DNA from: an uncultured Sunxiuqinia sp.
GTDB taxonomy: Bacteria; Bacteroidota; Bacteroidia; Bacteroidales; Prolixibacteraceae
Reading direction: 5' to 3'
DNA length: 64,000 nucleotides
Assembly (NCBI RefSeq): GCF_963678245.1
Contig: NZ_OY782767.1
Coordinates: 620,001-684,000 of the forward strand
The translations under genes and the position numbers were made by a program. The notes under the pieces were generated by a model, which was not told where the DNA came from, ran no database searches, and saw nothing but the letters and a program-made list of their open reading frames with translations. Positions 1-9,447 of the stretch are shown in pieces (the first letter of the stretch is position 1; the number at the start of each line of letters is the position of its first letter).

Positions 1-313
1 CCATTTTTCCGGCAGGGCTTCCGTTTAGTTGCCAAGGAGTTGTTATCGAAAGGTTATCGGGTAAAAGTTCAATTTCCTTTCCTTCAACTACCCATTTGTA
101 TTTTCCACTGTTCACGAAATGAATCTCAATGCCGTCATTTAAGTGAGGTAACATGGTTGCGTCCATTCTTACCTTTGAAAATTTCATACTCCCATATTGC
201 CTGATATAAGGAGTTGCATTTAACGGACCTGGATTGTCTTTGTGCCACCAAATTCCCTGGTTTCCAATTTTCTTTTTCGGGTTGAATGTATTGGGTGATG
301 TTAATTTTTTCAT
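1..313 (-). CDS. AraC-type regulator, cupin N-terminus (partial)
   Basis: The reading frame is open from an ATG at 311-313 to the window edge, so only about the first 104 residues are visible. They look like the cupin sensor domain of an AraC-family regulator: a GIEIHFVNSGKY-like strand, then WVVEGKEIEL and a proline/glycine-rich turn typical of ligand-binding cupins in front of AraC DNA-binding domains. The helix-turn-helix part would lie outside the window, so the family call rests on the sensor half only. The gene is divergent from the long sugar locus starting at 612, which makes it the best local candidate for controlling that locus. This link is inferred from position. Confidence 0.6.
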   Translation of the reverse strand, partial: MKKLTSPNTFNPKKKIGNQGIWWHKDNPGPLNATPYIRQYGSMKFSKVRMDATMLPHLNDGIEIHFVNSGKYKWVVEGKEIELLPDNLSITTPWQLNGSPAGKM

Positions 314-368
314 GTGAAAGCGATTAGGGATTGGGTCTTTTAAGCCTCCTGTTTTCAGGCCGATCATT

Positions 369-376
369 CAAAAATA
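369..376 (-). promoter_or_regulatory. Bacteroidota -7 box for the AraC-type gene
   Basis: On the - strand this reads TATTTTTG, an exact match to TAnnTTTG, the known Bacteroidota -7 consensus. It lies about 55 bases before the start codon at 313. No clear -33 TTTG element was seen. The rest of the 314-611 gap is AT-rich, and I found no matching box on the + strand in front of the gene at 612. Confidence 0.5.
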
Positions 377-611
377 AGAAAAAGAATTTATAGAATCGAC
401 CGCCGATTGAAAATGGCATTTTATTTTTATTAAAATTCAGATATTTGATTTCGGATTACAATTATTATTGATCTGGTATTTAGAGAAATAGAATCGGATG
501 GATTGTGATTTGAATAGCAAAAGCTAACTAATGATTAAAATGATAGGATTGAACTGATGATTTTGACAATAATTTACTGCTGTCATTTATTCGTTAAAGA
601 AATAATTTTTG

Positions 612-2876
612 ATGAAACAAACCAACTATCAACTTTTTGATTTTATGGATTTCGATCCGGCAATGTCTGGAAGGGAGATTTTATGGAAGGCTTGTGCTCC
701 GGTATCATTGGAGGTTGATGGAACAGATGTGGTGTTCGAAATTCCATTTCAGAAACAAAAAGTTTCGAATGATATTGAACCCGATAAAGAAACTCCACGA
801 AAAATTTATTCGCTTCGAATCCGTGCCTACGGATCAAAGATCGTTCGGTTAGCTATTGGTTTTGAAACAGCTGCCATGCCCGATTCAGTGATGTTGGATA
901 TGCATCCGGAACTCCAGCTTAATCCGCTTCATGTCGAAAAAACGGACAAAGAATGGCTAATTAAGGATGCTCGCGGAGTTTTGAAAGCTTCGTTAAATCG
1001 TCAGCCGATAGAATTGGACTTTTGGAGCGATTTGGTTCCGGCACCGGAAGAAACTCTTGATTTGAAGCTGTATCCTGATGGAATAAAGGAAGTTAAATTA
1101 AGTGCTTACGATCAGTTCTTTCCGGCGCGCCACGATGCCTATGCATTAGCCGTTGTTGAAGATAATGGTAAGTTCGATCGAACAACCCTGTCTTTTCTCG
1201 CGCAGCCTGATGAGAAATTTGTTGGTTCAGGTGAACGGTTCTCCAAATTGGATTTGTCAGGACAAACATTTCAGCTAAAAAATCAGGACGGGCAGGGAGT
1301 CAATAACCGACGGACTTATAAGAATGTACCCTTTCTGATGTCCAGTCGGATGTATGGAATATTTATGCACACTTCGGCTCACGGGAAATTATCAGTAACC
1401 GATCATTCTACTCGCTCGGTGCAATTGCTGGTAGAAGAGCCGGCGATTGATGTTTTTCTGATTGGGGGAGATGAGCCCGAAGAAATTTTAAAAGGCTATC
1501 GTCAACTAACAGGTTTTCCGACCATGCTTCCAAAATGGAGTTTCGGTACCTGGATGAGCCGGATGACCTATTTTTCGGAAGAGGAAGTAACTGAAATTTG
1601 TAATCGCCTACGGAAGGAAGACTTCCCCTGCGATGTCATTCATTTGGATACGGGGTGGTTTAGAACTGATTGGTTGTGTGAGTGGAAATTTAATCCGGAA
1701 CGTTTTCCTGATCCGAAACGATTTGTACAGAATTTGCGCAACGATGGTTACAAGGTAAGTTTGTGGCAAATGCCCTATATTGCTGCCGAAGCGGAACAAC
1801 TTGAAGAGGCACACGACAATAATTACATGTGTAAAGTGAACGAAGTTAAGCAGCAGGGTGGCTCAAATTTCAGCGCATTAGATTATGCGGGCACTATCGA
1901 TTTTACCTACCCCAAAGCTGTTGAATGGTATAAAGAATTGCTGAAGGAGCTACTCGAAATGGGAGTGGTTTGTATTAAAACTGACTTTGGCGAAGACATT
2001 CATATGGACGCAGATTACCATGCCATGTCGCCCGATAAGTTGAACAATTTATATGCATTGTTTTATCAAAAAGCAGCGTATGAAATAACCAAAGAAGTAA
2101 CTGGCGATGGCATTGTTTGGGCGCGTTCCGGTTGGGCTGGTTGTCAGCGTTATCCGTTACATTGGGGTGGCGATTCGGCTTGCTCGTGGGATGGCTTGGC
2201 CGGTTCGTTAAAGGGAGGTTTGCATATTGGCCTCTCCGGATTTGGCTTTTGGAGTCACGATGTTCCCGGTTTTCATGGTGTGCCGAATTTTATGAACTCA
2301 GTGGTTCCTGACGATTTATACGTGCGTTGGACTCAGTTCGGCGTATTCTCGTCGCACCTGCGTTATCATGGAACGTCCAAGCGTGAGCCATACGAATATC
2401 CGGCAATTTCAGGAATTGTTCGCAAGTGGCTGAAACTTCGTTACGCCTTAATTCCATACTTGCTGGAGCAAAGTGAAAAAACAACACAAACCGGTTTCCC
2501 TGTGCTTCGAGCTTTGATCTTTCATCACCCAAAAGACAAAATGTGCTGGCATATTGATGATCAGTATTATTTCGGAGATGATTTTATGGTTGCTCCGGTT
2601 ATGAATCGTGAGAATAAGAGAGATGTGTATGTGCCTGAAGGAGAATGGGTTAATCTGTTTTCGGGCGAACTTACTCAAGGTAATCGTTGGTTGAATGATT
2701 TTGAGTGCCCATTGGATGAAATGCCGGTGTGGGTGAAAAAAGGAGCACAGATTTCAGTTTATCCACACCATGTATCCAACACCGATGAAATTGATTTAGC
2801 AAAGACCAAAAAACTCGTTTTTGCTGAAACTTATACCGGAATTGTGAATAGTATCCTGGCGGATTTATTGAAATAG
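612..2876 (+). CDS. GH31 alpha-xylosidase-like glycosidase (YicI type)
   Basis: A 754-residue glycoside hydrolase family 31 enzyme. It carries the family nucleophile motif KTDFGE with Asp458 and the acid/base motif HWGGD with Asp521, followed by FGFWSHDVPGF and the SSHLRYHG segment seen in YicI-type alpha-xylosidases. Length is close to E. coli YicI (772 residues). No signal peptide is visible, so it probably acts in the cytoplasm on short oligosaccharides. The ATG at 612 is preferred; the frame extends three bases to a TTG. It opens the 17-gene + strand run, with a 113-base gap to the next gene. Exact substrate specificity within GH31 (xylose, glucose or another sugar) cannot be read from the motifs. 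Confidence 0.85.
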   Translation: MKQTNYQLFDFMDFDPAMSGREILWKACAPVSLEVDGTDVVFEIPFQKQKVSNDIEPDKETPRKIYSLRIRAYGSKIVRLAIGFETAAMPDSVMLDMHPELQLNPLHVEKTDKEWLIKDARGVLKASLNRQPIELDFWSDLVPAPEETLDLKLYPDGIKEVKLSAYDQFFPARHDAYALAVVEDNGKFDRTTLSFLAQPDEKFVGSGERFSKLDLSGQTFQLKNQDGQGVNNRRTYKNVPFLMSSRMYGIFMHTSAHGKLSVTDHSTRSVQLLVEEPAIDVFLIGGDEPEEILKGYRQLTGFPTMLPKWSFGTWMSRMTYFSEEEVTEICNRLRKEDFPCDVIHLDTGWFRTDWLCEWKFNPERFPDPKRFVQNLRNDGYKVSLWQMPYIAAEAEQLEEAHDNNYMCKVNEVKQQGGSNFSALDYAGTIDFTYPKAVEWYKELLKELLEMGVVCIKTDFGEDIHMDADYHAMSPDKLNNLYALFYQKAAYEITKEVTGDGIVWARSGWAGCQRYPLHWGGDSACSWDGLAGSLKGGLHIGLSGFGFWSHDVPGFHGVPNFMNSVVPDDLYVRWTQFGVFSSHLRYHGTSKREPYEYPAISGIVRKWLKLRYALIPYLLEQSEKTTQTGFPVLRALIFHHPKDKMCWHIDDQYYFGDDFMVAPVMNRENKRDVYVPEGEWVNLFSGELTQGNRWLNDFECPLDEMPVWVKKGAQISVYPHHVSNTDEIDLAKTKKLVFAETYTGIVNSILADLLK

Positions 2877-2989
2877 AATATGGATTGCGAAGAAAAAAAT
2901 AGAAATAAAAAACAACCAATAACCGATTTCCAGAGGCACTTGAATTTATAGATACATCTGGAAATTGAAACTTAGAACTCGAAACTAAA

Positions 2990-4054
2990 ATGAATACCTG
3001 GAAAGAAAACATAGATGAATCAAAGCAGAATTTCCTCAATTGGTGGGACCAAAAGGGAATTATTCTGAATATGTGGGAGCACCTGCAAAAAGACGGAGCA
3101 CCACACGCTGACATTCCAAAACCGGCTGATGCCAAGGATTTGAAACAATACTGGTTCGATCCGGTTTGGCGTGCTGAAAATCTCAATTACCAACTGTCAC
3201 GGAGTTCTTTTAAGGCTGATATTATGCCCATTGCCAATACCCACCTAGGGCCGGGTTCGTTGGCCGCACTAATGGGAGCAGAGCTGGAAGGTGGAGATGA
3301 TACCATCTGGATTAGGCACAAAGAAGGTATTGATATGAACCTGATGTTTGATGAAACTGCACCGGCTTGGAAACTGCACATGGATCTGCTGAACGAGTGC
3401 AAAAAGCGTTCAAATGGAAACTATTACGTTGGGTGCCCCGACTTGGTTGAAGGGCTGGATGTGTTGGCCAGTATTAAGGGAACACAAGACCTGCTGATGG
3501 ATATGATTATGCAGCCGGAGGAATTGGAAGTGCAACTTCAGCAGGTGAACGATGTCTATTTTCAGGCTTTCAACAAAATTTACGATGTTATTCAGGAAGA
3601 TGGAGAAATGGCTTATTGCTACTTTTCGATTTGGGCCCCGGGAACGGTCTCAAAAGTACAGTCCGATATCTCGATCATGATTTCGGAGGAAGACTACATT
3701 CGTTTTGTATTGCCTTACATCAAAGAGCAATGTCAGAATATTGATTACACGTTGTATCATTTGGATGGAGTGGGAGCACAACGACACCTGGATGCCATTT
3801 TGAGCATTGACGAATTGAATGCCATTCAGTGGACTCCCGGGGTGGGCGAACCACAAGGTGGCGATCCTTGCTGGTACGATTTGTACAAGCGAATTCTTGC
3901 CGGCGGAAAATCAATTATGGCCAACTGGGTGACTTTGGACGAATTGGAGCCTCTGATTGATAATATTGGAACAGATGGTTTGCACATCAATGTTGATTTC
4001 AAATCAGAGAAGGATATTGATGCAGCCTTAAAAATTGTAGATAAATATAGATAG
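2990..4054 (+). CDS. UroD-fold protein, putative methyltransferase-like
   Basis: A 354-residue protein of the uroporphyrinogen decarboxylase/MtaA/MetE superfamily, the group often labelled 'UroD/cobalamin-independent methionine synthase family'. Recognisable features are the YHLDG motif at residues 256-260, then HLDAILSI and IQWTPGVG (about 266-286), and a tryptophan- and aspartate-rich N-terminus. In zinc-dependent methylcobamide:thiol methyltransferases this position reads HxCG; here the Cys is Asp (H257-L-D259-G), so a canonical zinc-thiolate site is absent. Its function is unknown. Its place beside sugar enzymes and, further down, a complete corrinoid module suggests it might bind a methylated substrate or be a non-methyltransferase sugar enzyme of the same fold. 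It is not a haem-pathway HemE. Confidence 0.65.
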   Translation: MNTWKENIDESKQNFLNWWDQKGIILNMWEHLQKDGAPHADIPKPADAKDLKQYWFDPVWRAENLNYQLSRSSFKADIMPIANTHLGPGSLAALMGAELEGGDDTIWIRHKEGIDMNLMFDETAPAWKLHMDLLNECKKRSNGNYYVGCPDLVEGLDVLASIKGTQDLLMDMIMQPEELEVQLQQVNDVYFQAFNKIYDVIQEDGEMAYCYFSIWAPGTVSKVQSDISIMISEEDYIRFVLPYIKEQCQNIDYTLYHLDGVGAQRHLDAILSIDELNAIQWTPGVGEPQGGDPCWYDLYKRILAGGKSIMANWVTLDELEPLIDNIGTDGLHINVDFKSEKDIDAALKIVDKYR

Positions 4055-4119
4055 AATAGGATTGGCTATTTGTTGTGGCTAACACGTATTTGGTTTATTA
4101 AACTTGAAATATTACGAAG

Positions 4120-5199
4120 ATGTTGAAGATAGGAATTTTAGGATTGGGGGAAGGACGGAGTACAATGTCTGCTGTCCTGAATAGCGCAAAATGGGAGTTG
4201 AAAACTGTTTGCGACTTAAACATAGATCTGTGTAAACAGCGGGCTAAAGAGTTCGATTTTCATAATTACACGACTAATTTAGAAGAGATGTTGAGTGATC
4301 CTGAGATTGATGTTGTTGGTATTTATACTCCTGATCATTTACATGCCACGCACATAAAAATGGCGCTTTCTCATGGGAAGCATGTGGTTTGCACAAAACC
4401 ATTGCTCGATGATTTGGTGGAAGCGGTGAGCTTACTGGAGCTGAGCTATAAAGTTGGCAAACGAGTATTTGTGGGACAAAGCTCCCGCTTTTTTGAGCCG
4501 ATGAAAAAGCAGCGACTTGATTTTGAAAATGGAGCGATAGGAGAGCTTGTTACCGTTGAGGCACACTATAATGCTGACCACCGCTGGTTTTTAGGCAAAG
4601 GTTGGTCGTTGCAGGATAGTTTCAAGTGGTTGTTTGGTGGACTGAGTCACCCGGTAGATTTTATACGCTGGTACATGCCCGAAATTGAGGAAGTTATGGG
4701 TTATGGCATGTTAAGTCCGAATGGGGTAGCAGGAGGATTGAAAAACCAAGATACCATGCACTTTATTTTTAAAGCCAAAGATGGACGTATCGCACGAGTA
4801 AGTGGATCGTATTCAGGACCGGTTCAACCGGCAATTCGCGAGAGTGAAATGAGCTGTGTCCTTCGTGGAACGGAAGGTTGCAGCCAAGGCGACTACATGG
4901 ATTTACGATACACTATTGCTAATAAAAATGGGGAGGACAAGCAAATCACATTTGATGATCAGCTGAAATACTACTTCCGGTTTGAAGGGAAGAGCCACCA
5001 CGCTGGTGAATACAATAATTATTTGGAGCATTTTGCCGACAGCATTGAAAAAGGTTTCGTCGCCTATCCGGATTTAAGAGAAGGAATTGGTACGGTGGCT
5101 TTGCTAAAAACAATGGAGAAAACACTGGCTTCGGGAAAACCAGAGAAAGTACAAGATACCATTGACGAATACGGCCTTGCGTCATTTCTGAATCCATAA
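4120..5199 (+). CDS. Gfo/Idh/MocA family oxidoreductase
   Basis: A 359-residue NAD(P)-dependent sugar/polyol dehydrogenase-like protein. The N-terminal Rossmann motif GILGLGEG (residues 4-11) is followed by the IYTPDHLHATH segment and CTKPLL, the family's catalytic-lysine motif (usually EKP, here TKP). The conserved histidine/aspartate region is present as GLSHPVDFIRW. These enzymes oxidise or reduce sugar hydroxyls or open glycosidic bonds through a keto intermediate. It lies 65 bases after the UroD-fold gene and 31 before a PhyH-type oxygenase, and probably shares their transcript. The substrate is not known. Confidence 0.85.
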   Translation: MLKIGILGLGEGRSTMSAVLNSAKWELKTVCDLNIDLCKQRAKEFDFHNYTTNLEEMLSDPEIDVVGIYTPDHLHATHIKMALSHGKHVVCTKPLLDDLVEAVSLLELSYKVGKRVFVGQSSRFFEPMKKQRLDFENGAIGELVTVEAHYNADHRWFLGKGWSLQDSFKWLFGGLSHPVDFIRWYMPEIEEVMGYGMLSPNGVAGGLKNQDTMHFIFKAKDGRIARVSGSYSGPVQPAIRESEMSCVLRGTEGCSQGDYMDLRYTIANKNGEDKQITFDDQLKYYFRFEGKSHHAGEYNNYLEHFADSIEKGFVAYPDLREGIGTVALLKTMEKTLASGKPEKVQDTIDEYGLASFLNP

Positions 5200-5230
5200 C
5201 ATTTCTAATAATAATCTAAAAATAAACACA

Positions 5231-5974
5231 ATGAGTACAATTATTACCAAAGAACAGGTTGAGCAGTATAAGCGCGACGGCTTCGTGATTTTGCGTAACG
5301 TAATTTCACAGGAGATGATTCAAAAGATCCAGGGTGAATGCGAACGTTTCATCAAGGAGAAACATGCTGAGATGGACGCCAAAGGGGTCGAAGTTGATGA
5401 GATCAACCACAAAGGGAAAAGGTATTTCATTGCGATGAAAAACAAATCAAGCCAACCGATGCAGGAGCTTTTGTTTGGAAAAGAAATGGAAGAAATTACC
5501 CGAAGTATTCTGGGTGATGATGTGTATCTGTTTTTAGAACAATATGTGGTAAAAGCTGCCGATAAGGGGATGAAATTTGCCTGGCATCAGGATTCAGGCT
5601 ATGTGAAAGAAAAGCATAATCCGTATTTGTCGTGCTGGTTGCCATTGGACGATGTAAACGAAGAGAATGGAACCGTATATTTATTAACTTACGACGAAGC
5701 TGGAACAAGAGAACGGATTGATCATTTTCTTGAGGAAGGAACAAACGATATGATCGGATACGCGGGTGATAACCCTGGAACTTCGGCAATTCTGGAAAAG
5801 GGTGATATTGCACTTTTCTCAAGTGTTTGCTTTCACCGAAGTGGATCGAACAACACCGATAAGTCCAGAAGAGTGCTGCTGATGCAATATTCTGATCAGC
5901 CCATTTTAAAGGATGATGGAAGTCCGTTATACTTGGCTGATCCATTCCTGGTAAATGGTAAATTACAAAAGTAG
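5231..5974 (+). CDS. PhyH-type Fe(II)/2-oxoglutarate dioxygenase
   Basis: A 247-residue phytanoyl-CoA dioxygenase-family protein. The iron-binding facial triad is visible as H119-x-D121 (in AWHQDSGY) and H202 (in CFHRSGSN), and the 2-oxoglutarate-binding arginine is Arg213 or Arg214. The family hydroxylates small molecules, consuming O2 and 2-oxoglutarate. In this locus it could hydroxylate a sugar or remove an O-methyl group oxidatively as formaldehyde; both are inferences. It ends four bases before the ATG chosen for the next gene, which points to one operon. Confidence 0.8.
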   Translation: MSTIITKEQVEQYKRDGFVILRNVISQEMIQKIQGECERFIKEKHAEMDAKGVEVDEINHKGKRYFIAMKNKSSQPMQELLFGKEMEEITRSILGDDVYLFLEQYVVKAADKGMKFAWHQDSGYVKEKHNPYLSCWLPLDDVNEENGTVYLLTYDEAGTRERIDHFLEEGTNDMIGYAGDNPGTSAILEKGDIALFSSVCFHRSGSNNTDKSRRVLLMQYSDQPILKDDGSPLYLADPFLVNGKLQK

Positions 5975-5978
5975 AAGT

Positions 5979-6854
5979 ATGATGATTAAAAATACAAATG
6001 ATGGAACTCAAAAACAGCCTTATTTAAGGCTGGATATAAACTATGGAAATTGTAGCGATTTGCCTTCTTTTTCGGCAGGTCCTCGCGGCAACGATGAGGA
6101 AAAACACAATGCCATTAAAGCAGCCGGATACGCAGGTGTGCAAGATGGCGATCCTGATTTATGTAAGAAACTGGGGTTGGAACTAACCGCACATGCTCGG
6201 ATTAACAAGGTAGGTGAGCTGGATGATCTGCTTCCTAAGTGGAAAAAGGAAAACTTCAATTGCGCCACCCTGCATGTTGGTTGGGGAATGGAAAGTGATA
6301 AGGAGATCGATGAGCTGGTTCAATATGTATTGGATATGTCAGAAAAAAACGATTTTCCAATTTATTTTGAAACCCATCGGTCGACCATTACTCAGGATAT
6401 GCAGCGAACGGTTGAACTCATTAAGCGGTTTCCCGAAATTCGTTTTAATGGGGATTTCTCGCATTGGTACACCGGGCAGGAAATGGTGTACGGCGGAATT
6501 GAAAACAAATGGGATTTTATAGCTTCGGTTTTCGATCGTGTTCGATTTATGCATGGTCGTATTGGAAACCCTGGTAGTATTCAGGTTGATATTGCCGATG
6601 GTAAAAATCAGATTTATGTCGACCATTTCAAAGAGATGTGGACACGTGCTTTCGCCGGATTTCTGAAAACGGCGAAACCTGGCGACTACCTCTGCTTTAC
6701 GGTTGAATTGTTGCAAGCTGATATCTTTTACGCTCGGCAAATTCAAAATGCGCAGGGAGAACGGGTTGAAGAGGGTGACCGTTGGCAACAAGCATTGCTT
6801 TACGGACAAATTGCCAAAGAGTGCTGGGAAGAAGCTCAAAAAAGAATTGGATAA
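5979..6854 (+). CDS. Sugar phosphate isomerase/epimerase-like TIM barrel
   Basis: A 291-residue protein of the xylose isomerase-like TIM-barrel family. Candidate metal ligands occur in the usual order: Glu in YFETHR, Asp/His in GDFSHW, His in FMHGRIG and Glu in FTVELLQ. No signal peptide is present. I place the start at the ATG at 5979, just after the upstream stop at 5974; a longer ATG at 5955 would overlap the dioxygenase gene by 20 bases. These enzymes isomerise or epimerise ketoses, often without phosphate. The substrate cannot be told from sequence. Confidence 0.75.
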   Translation: MMIKNTNDGTQKQPYLRLDINYGNCSDLPSFSAGPRGNDEEKHNAIKAAGYAGVQDGDPDLCKKLGLELTAHARINKVGELDDLLPKWKKENFNCATLHVGWGMESDKEIDELVQYVLDMSEKNDFPIYFETHRSTITQDMQRTVELIKRFPEIRFNGDFSHWYTGQEMVYGGIENKWDFIASVFDRVRFMHGRIGNPGSIQVDIADGKNQIYVDHFKEMWTRAFAGFLKTAKPGDYLCFTVELLQADIFYARQIQNAQGERVEEGDRWQQALLYGQIAKECWEEAQKRIG

Positions 6855-6899
6855 CTAAACAAATAAAATAACTACGAGCAAAAAACTAATCAAACTACT

Positions 6900-8489
6900 A
6901 TGGACAATATCAATAGTTTCCTAAACCCTCTTGATTTTATCATTGTCGGCCTTTATCTGGTCGTTTTAATCGGAATTGGGTATTGGGTAAGTTTTGTGAA
7001 AAAAGAAGAAGGAGGAAGTGACGAGAACTTGTTTTTGGCCGGTCACTCATTGGGTTGGCCAAGTATCGGTTTAACCATGTGGGGAACCAATGTTGGTCCT
7101 TCGATGTTGATTGCTTCTGCAAGTATCGGTTATACCACCGGTTTAGTTGCCGGTAATTTTGCATGGTACGCATTTGTTTTCATCTTTTTGCTGGCCACCG
7201 TTTTTGCACCACGCTATCTTGGTGCCAATGTGCAAACGCTCCCCGAATTTATGGGTCGGCGTTTTGGCCAGTCTACCCGAAGTATCCTGGCTTGGTACAC
7301 ACTGGTCACCATCCTTATTTCGTGGCTGGCACTCACCTTGTTTGCCGGCGGAATTTTAGTAGGACAAATCTTAGCCCTCCCATTGTGGCTATCGGTTGTT
7401 ATTTTAGTAGTAATTGCTGCTTTCTTCACAATTGCCGGTGGTTTGAAGGCCATTGCATACACCAATGTTTTTCAGATGATTTTGCTAATTGCCGTTTCGC
7501 TGATTTTGACAGTGGTTGGTGTTGTCAAAGCAGGTGGGCCGATGGAGATTTTTCACAATACCCCGGGCAGCTACTGGAACTTGCTTCTGCCCATGGATGA
7601 TGAGAACTACCCATGGCTCGCTATTGTGCTCGGATATCCCATTATGGGAGTTTGGTTTTGGTGTACTGATCAATCGATGGTACAATCGGTGCTTGGTGCT
7701 AAAAGTTTAAAGCATGGACAGCTCGGTGCTAACTTTACAGGGTGGTTGAAAATATTGGATGTCGCACTGTTTATTATTCCCGGTATTACTTGTTTTGTGC
7801 TATTCCCCGGCTTGAAAAATCCGGACGAGGCTTATATGACTATGGTAACACGATTGCTGCCATCGGGAATGATTGGAATGGTGATGGCCGTGTTAATTGC
7901 TGCTTTGGTAAGTACCATCGACTCGGCATTGAACTCATTGAGTACTGTTTTCACCATGGATATTTATGTGAAAAATTACAAGCCTCAGGCAACACAAAAG
8001 GAGATTGTATCGATTGGACGTATCGTTACCGTTTTAGGTGCTTTTATAGCCGTTTTCCTGGCTGTGGCCATCGATAGCATAAAAGGATTGAACCTTTTTG
8101 ATGTTTTCCAGGCCATATTAGGATTCATTGCACCTCCAATGTCAGTCGTGTTTTTATTCGGAGTACTTTGGAAGAAAGCCACCCGAAGAGCGGCAAACTT
8201 TACACTTTCAGTTGGTACTTTACTTAGTCTGGGGACTGGTGTTACGTATTTATGGATTTTCCCTAAAGACAAATATGATTTCTGGCCTCACTTTTTGTTA
8301 TTGTCCTTCTTTATTTTTATTGTACTGGCCTTTCTGGCTTTCCTGATTTCTTACTTCGATAAAAAATCAGAAGATCAAAATGTGTTGGACTATGGTGAAT
8401 TACACACACCTTCAAAGAAAGTATGGATTTTGTGGGGTGCCTTAATTGTAGTGATGGTTGGTTTGTACATCTTATTCAACGGACATTAA
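6900..8489 (+). CDS. Sodium:solute symporter (SSS family)
   Basis: A 529-residue inner-membrane protein with a dozen or more hydrophobic segments and the SSS-family pattern: DFIIVGLYL in the first helix, the NLFLAGHSLGWPSIGLTM stretch, and a later ALVSTIDSALNS segment that matches the sodium-site helix. Members import sugars, myo-inositol, sialic acid or similar solutes with Na+. It is the only transporter in the locus, and no SusC/SusD pair is present within the window, so the imported substrate is probably a monosaccharide or small glycoside. Confidence 0.88.
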   Translation: MDNINSFLNPLDFIIVGLYLVVLIGIGYWVSFVKKEEGGSDENLFLAGHSLGWPSIGLTMWGTNVGPSMLIASASIGYTTGLVAGNFAWYAFVFIFLLATVFAPRYLGANVQTLPEFMGRRFGQSTRSILAWYTLVTILISWLALTLFAGGILVGQILALPLWLSVVILVVIAAFFTIAGGLKAIAYTNVFQMILLIAVSLILTVVGVVKAGGPMEIFHNTPGSYWNLLLPMDDENYPWLAIVLGYPIMGVWFWCTDQSMVQSVLGAKSLKHGQLGANFTGWLKILDVALFIIPGITCFVLFPGLKNPDEAYMTMVTRLLPSGMIGMVMAVLIAALVSTIDSALNSLSTVFTMDIYVKNYKPQATQKEIVSIGRIVTVLGAFIAVFLAVAIDSIKGLNLFDVFQAILGFIAPPMSVVFLFGVLWKKATRRAANFTLSVGTLLSLGTGVTYLWIFPKDKYDFWPHFLLLSFFIFIVLAFLAFLISYFDKKSEDQNVLDYGELHTPSKKVWILWGALIVVMVGLYILFNGH

Positions 8490-8503
8490 AATTTAATGAA
8501 CAG

Positions 8504-9412
8504 ATGACTGGAGAACCTAAAAAAAGATTAAATAAATTTTCAATTTGGCTGATGGCAGGCATGCTGTTGATTTCAATTGTTGGACATTCATGCAAACCAG
8601 TTCTGAAAGTAAAAAAGGAGATTCAGTATAAAGTTGGGGTTGTGGATTTGATGATCCTGAAACGCCAAAAAATTAGTGCATTGCCTTTGGCAAAAGAAAT
8701 TGGAGCTGATGGAGTGGAAGTGGATATGGGAGGATTGGGAAATCGTCCGACCTTTAATAATAAACTGATTGATCCGGTGATTCGAAAACAATATTTGGAC
8801 ACGGCTCGTCAGCTGGGTATCGAGATTAGCTCATTAGCCATGACTGGCTTTTATTCGCAGTCGCTTCCTGAAAGGGAAGGTGCTGTGGAAACGATTCAGG
8901 ACTGCATCAATACAATGGTATTGATGCAGGTGAAGGTTGGATTTTTACCTCTAGGTGTTGAGGGCGATTTGATTCAATATCCTGAACGGAGGGCTGCAAT
9001 TGTTGAACGGTTAAAAGAGGTTGGAAAAAAAGCTGAAGCCGCTGGAGTGGTTATTGGCATAGAAACTGCATTGGATGCAAAGGGAGAGGTGGAACTTCTG
9101 AATGATATTGGATCTCCCGCAATTCAGATATGCTTCAATTTTGCCAATCCTTTAAAAAATGGTCGGGATATTAATGAGGAGTTGAAAATATTAGGTAAAG
9201 ACAGAATCTGCGAGATTCATGCTACCAATAAAGATAGTGTGTGGTTGGAAAACGATCCGCAAATCGATATGCACCAAATTAAAACCACCCTTGACGAATT
9301 GGGATGGAGTGGCTGGTTGTTGGTAGAGAGATCGCGTGATGCGAATAACACTCGGGATGTCCGAGGTAATTTTGGAGCCAACGTAGCATATCTAAAATCT
9401 GTTTTTCAGTAA
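8504..9412 (+). CDS. Exported lipoprotein, sugar isomerase-like TIM barrel
   Basis: A 302-residue protein of the sugar phosphate isomerase/epimerase (AP-endonuclease-2-like) family with an N-terminal hydrophobic segment (about residues 14-28) ending in GHSC, which reads as a lipoprotein signal with a candidate lipidated cysteine. Metal-ligand candidates are seen in GVEVDMGG, GIETALDA, ICFNFAN and EIHATN. The open frame extends upstream to 8423 inside the symporter gene; the ATG at 8504 gives a sensible signal peptide and lies 14 bases after the symporter stop. It would work in the periplasm or on the outer membrane. Whether it is catalytic or a binding protein is unknown. Confidence 0.7.
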   Translation: MTGEPKKRLNKFSIWLMAGMLLISIVGHSCKPVLKVKKEIQYKVGVVDLMILKRQKISALPLAKEIGADGVEVDMGGLGNRPTFNNKLIDPVIRKQYLDTARQLGIEISSLAMTGFYSQSLPEREGAVETIQDCINTMVLMQVKVGFLPLGVEGDLIQYPERRAAIVERLKEVGKKAEAAGVVIGIETALDAKGEVELLNDIGSPAIQICFNFANPLKNGRDINEELKILGKDRICEIHATNKDSVWLENDPQIDMHQIKTTLDELGWSGWLLVERSRDANNTRDVRGNFGANVAYLKSVFQ

Positions 9413-9447
9413 ATTAAATGGGACGAAATATTTAAAAAACATAAAAA

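Noticed and set aside
2671-3186. 171-residue - strand frame over the GH31/UroD junction
   Set aside because: It overlaps two well-supported genes on the other strand and has a composition that mirrors them. It is a shadow frame.
2990-4054. Trimethylamine or methanol methyltransferase system
   Set aside because: Relatives are sometimes labelled 'trimethylamine corrinoid protein', but there is no MttB- or MtaB-type gene and no sign of pyrrolysine use. The sugar context fits better.
5496-6011. 171-residue - strand frame over the dioxygenase gene
   Set aside because: It is antisense to the intact PhyH-type gene, with no family motif and many histidines and serines from the opposite strand.
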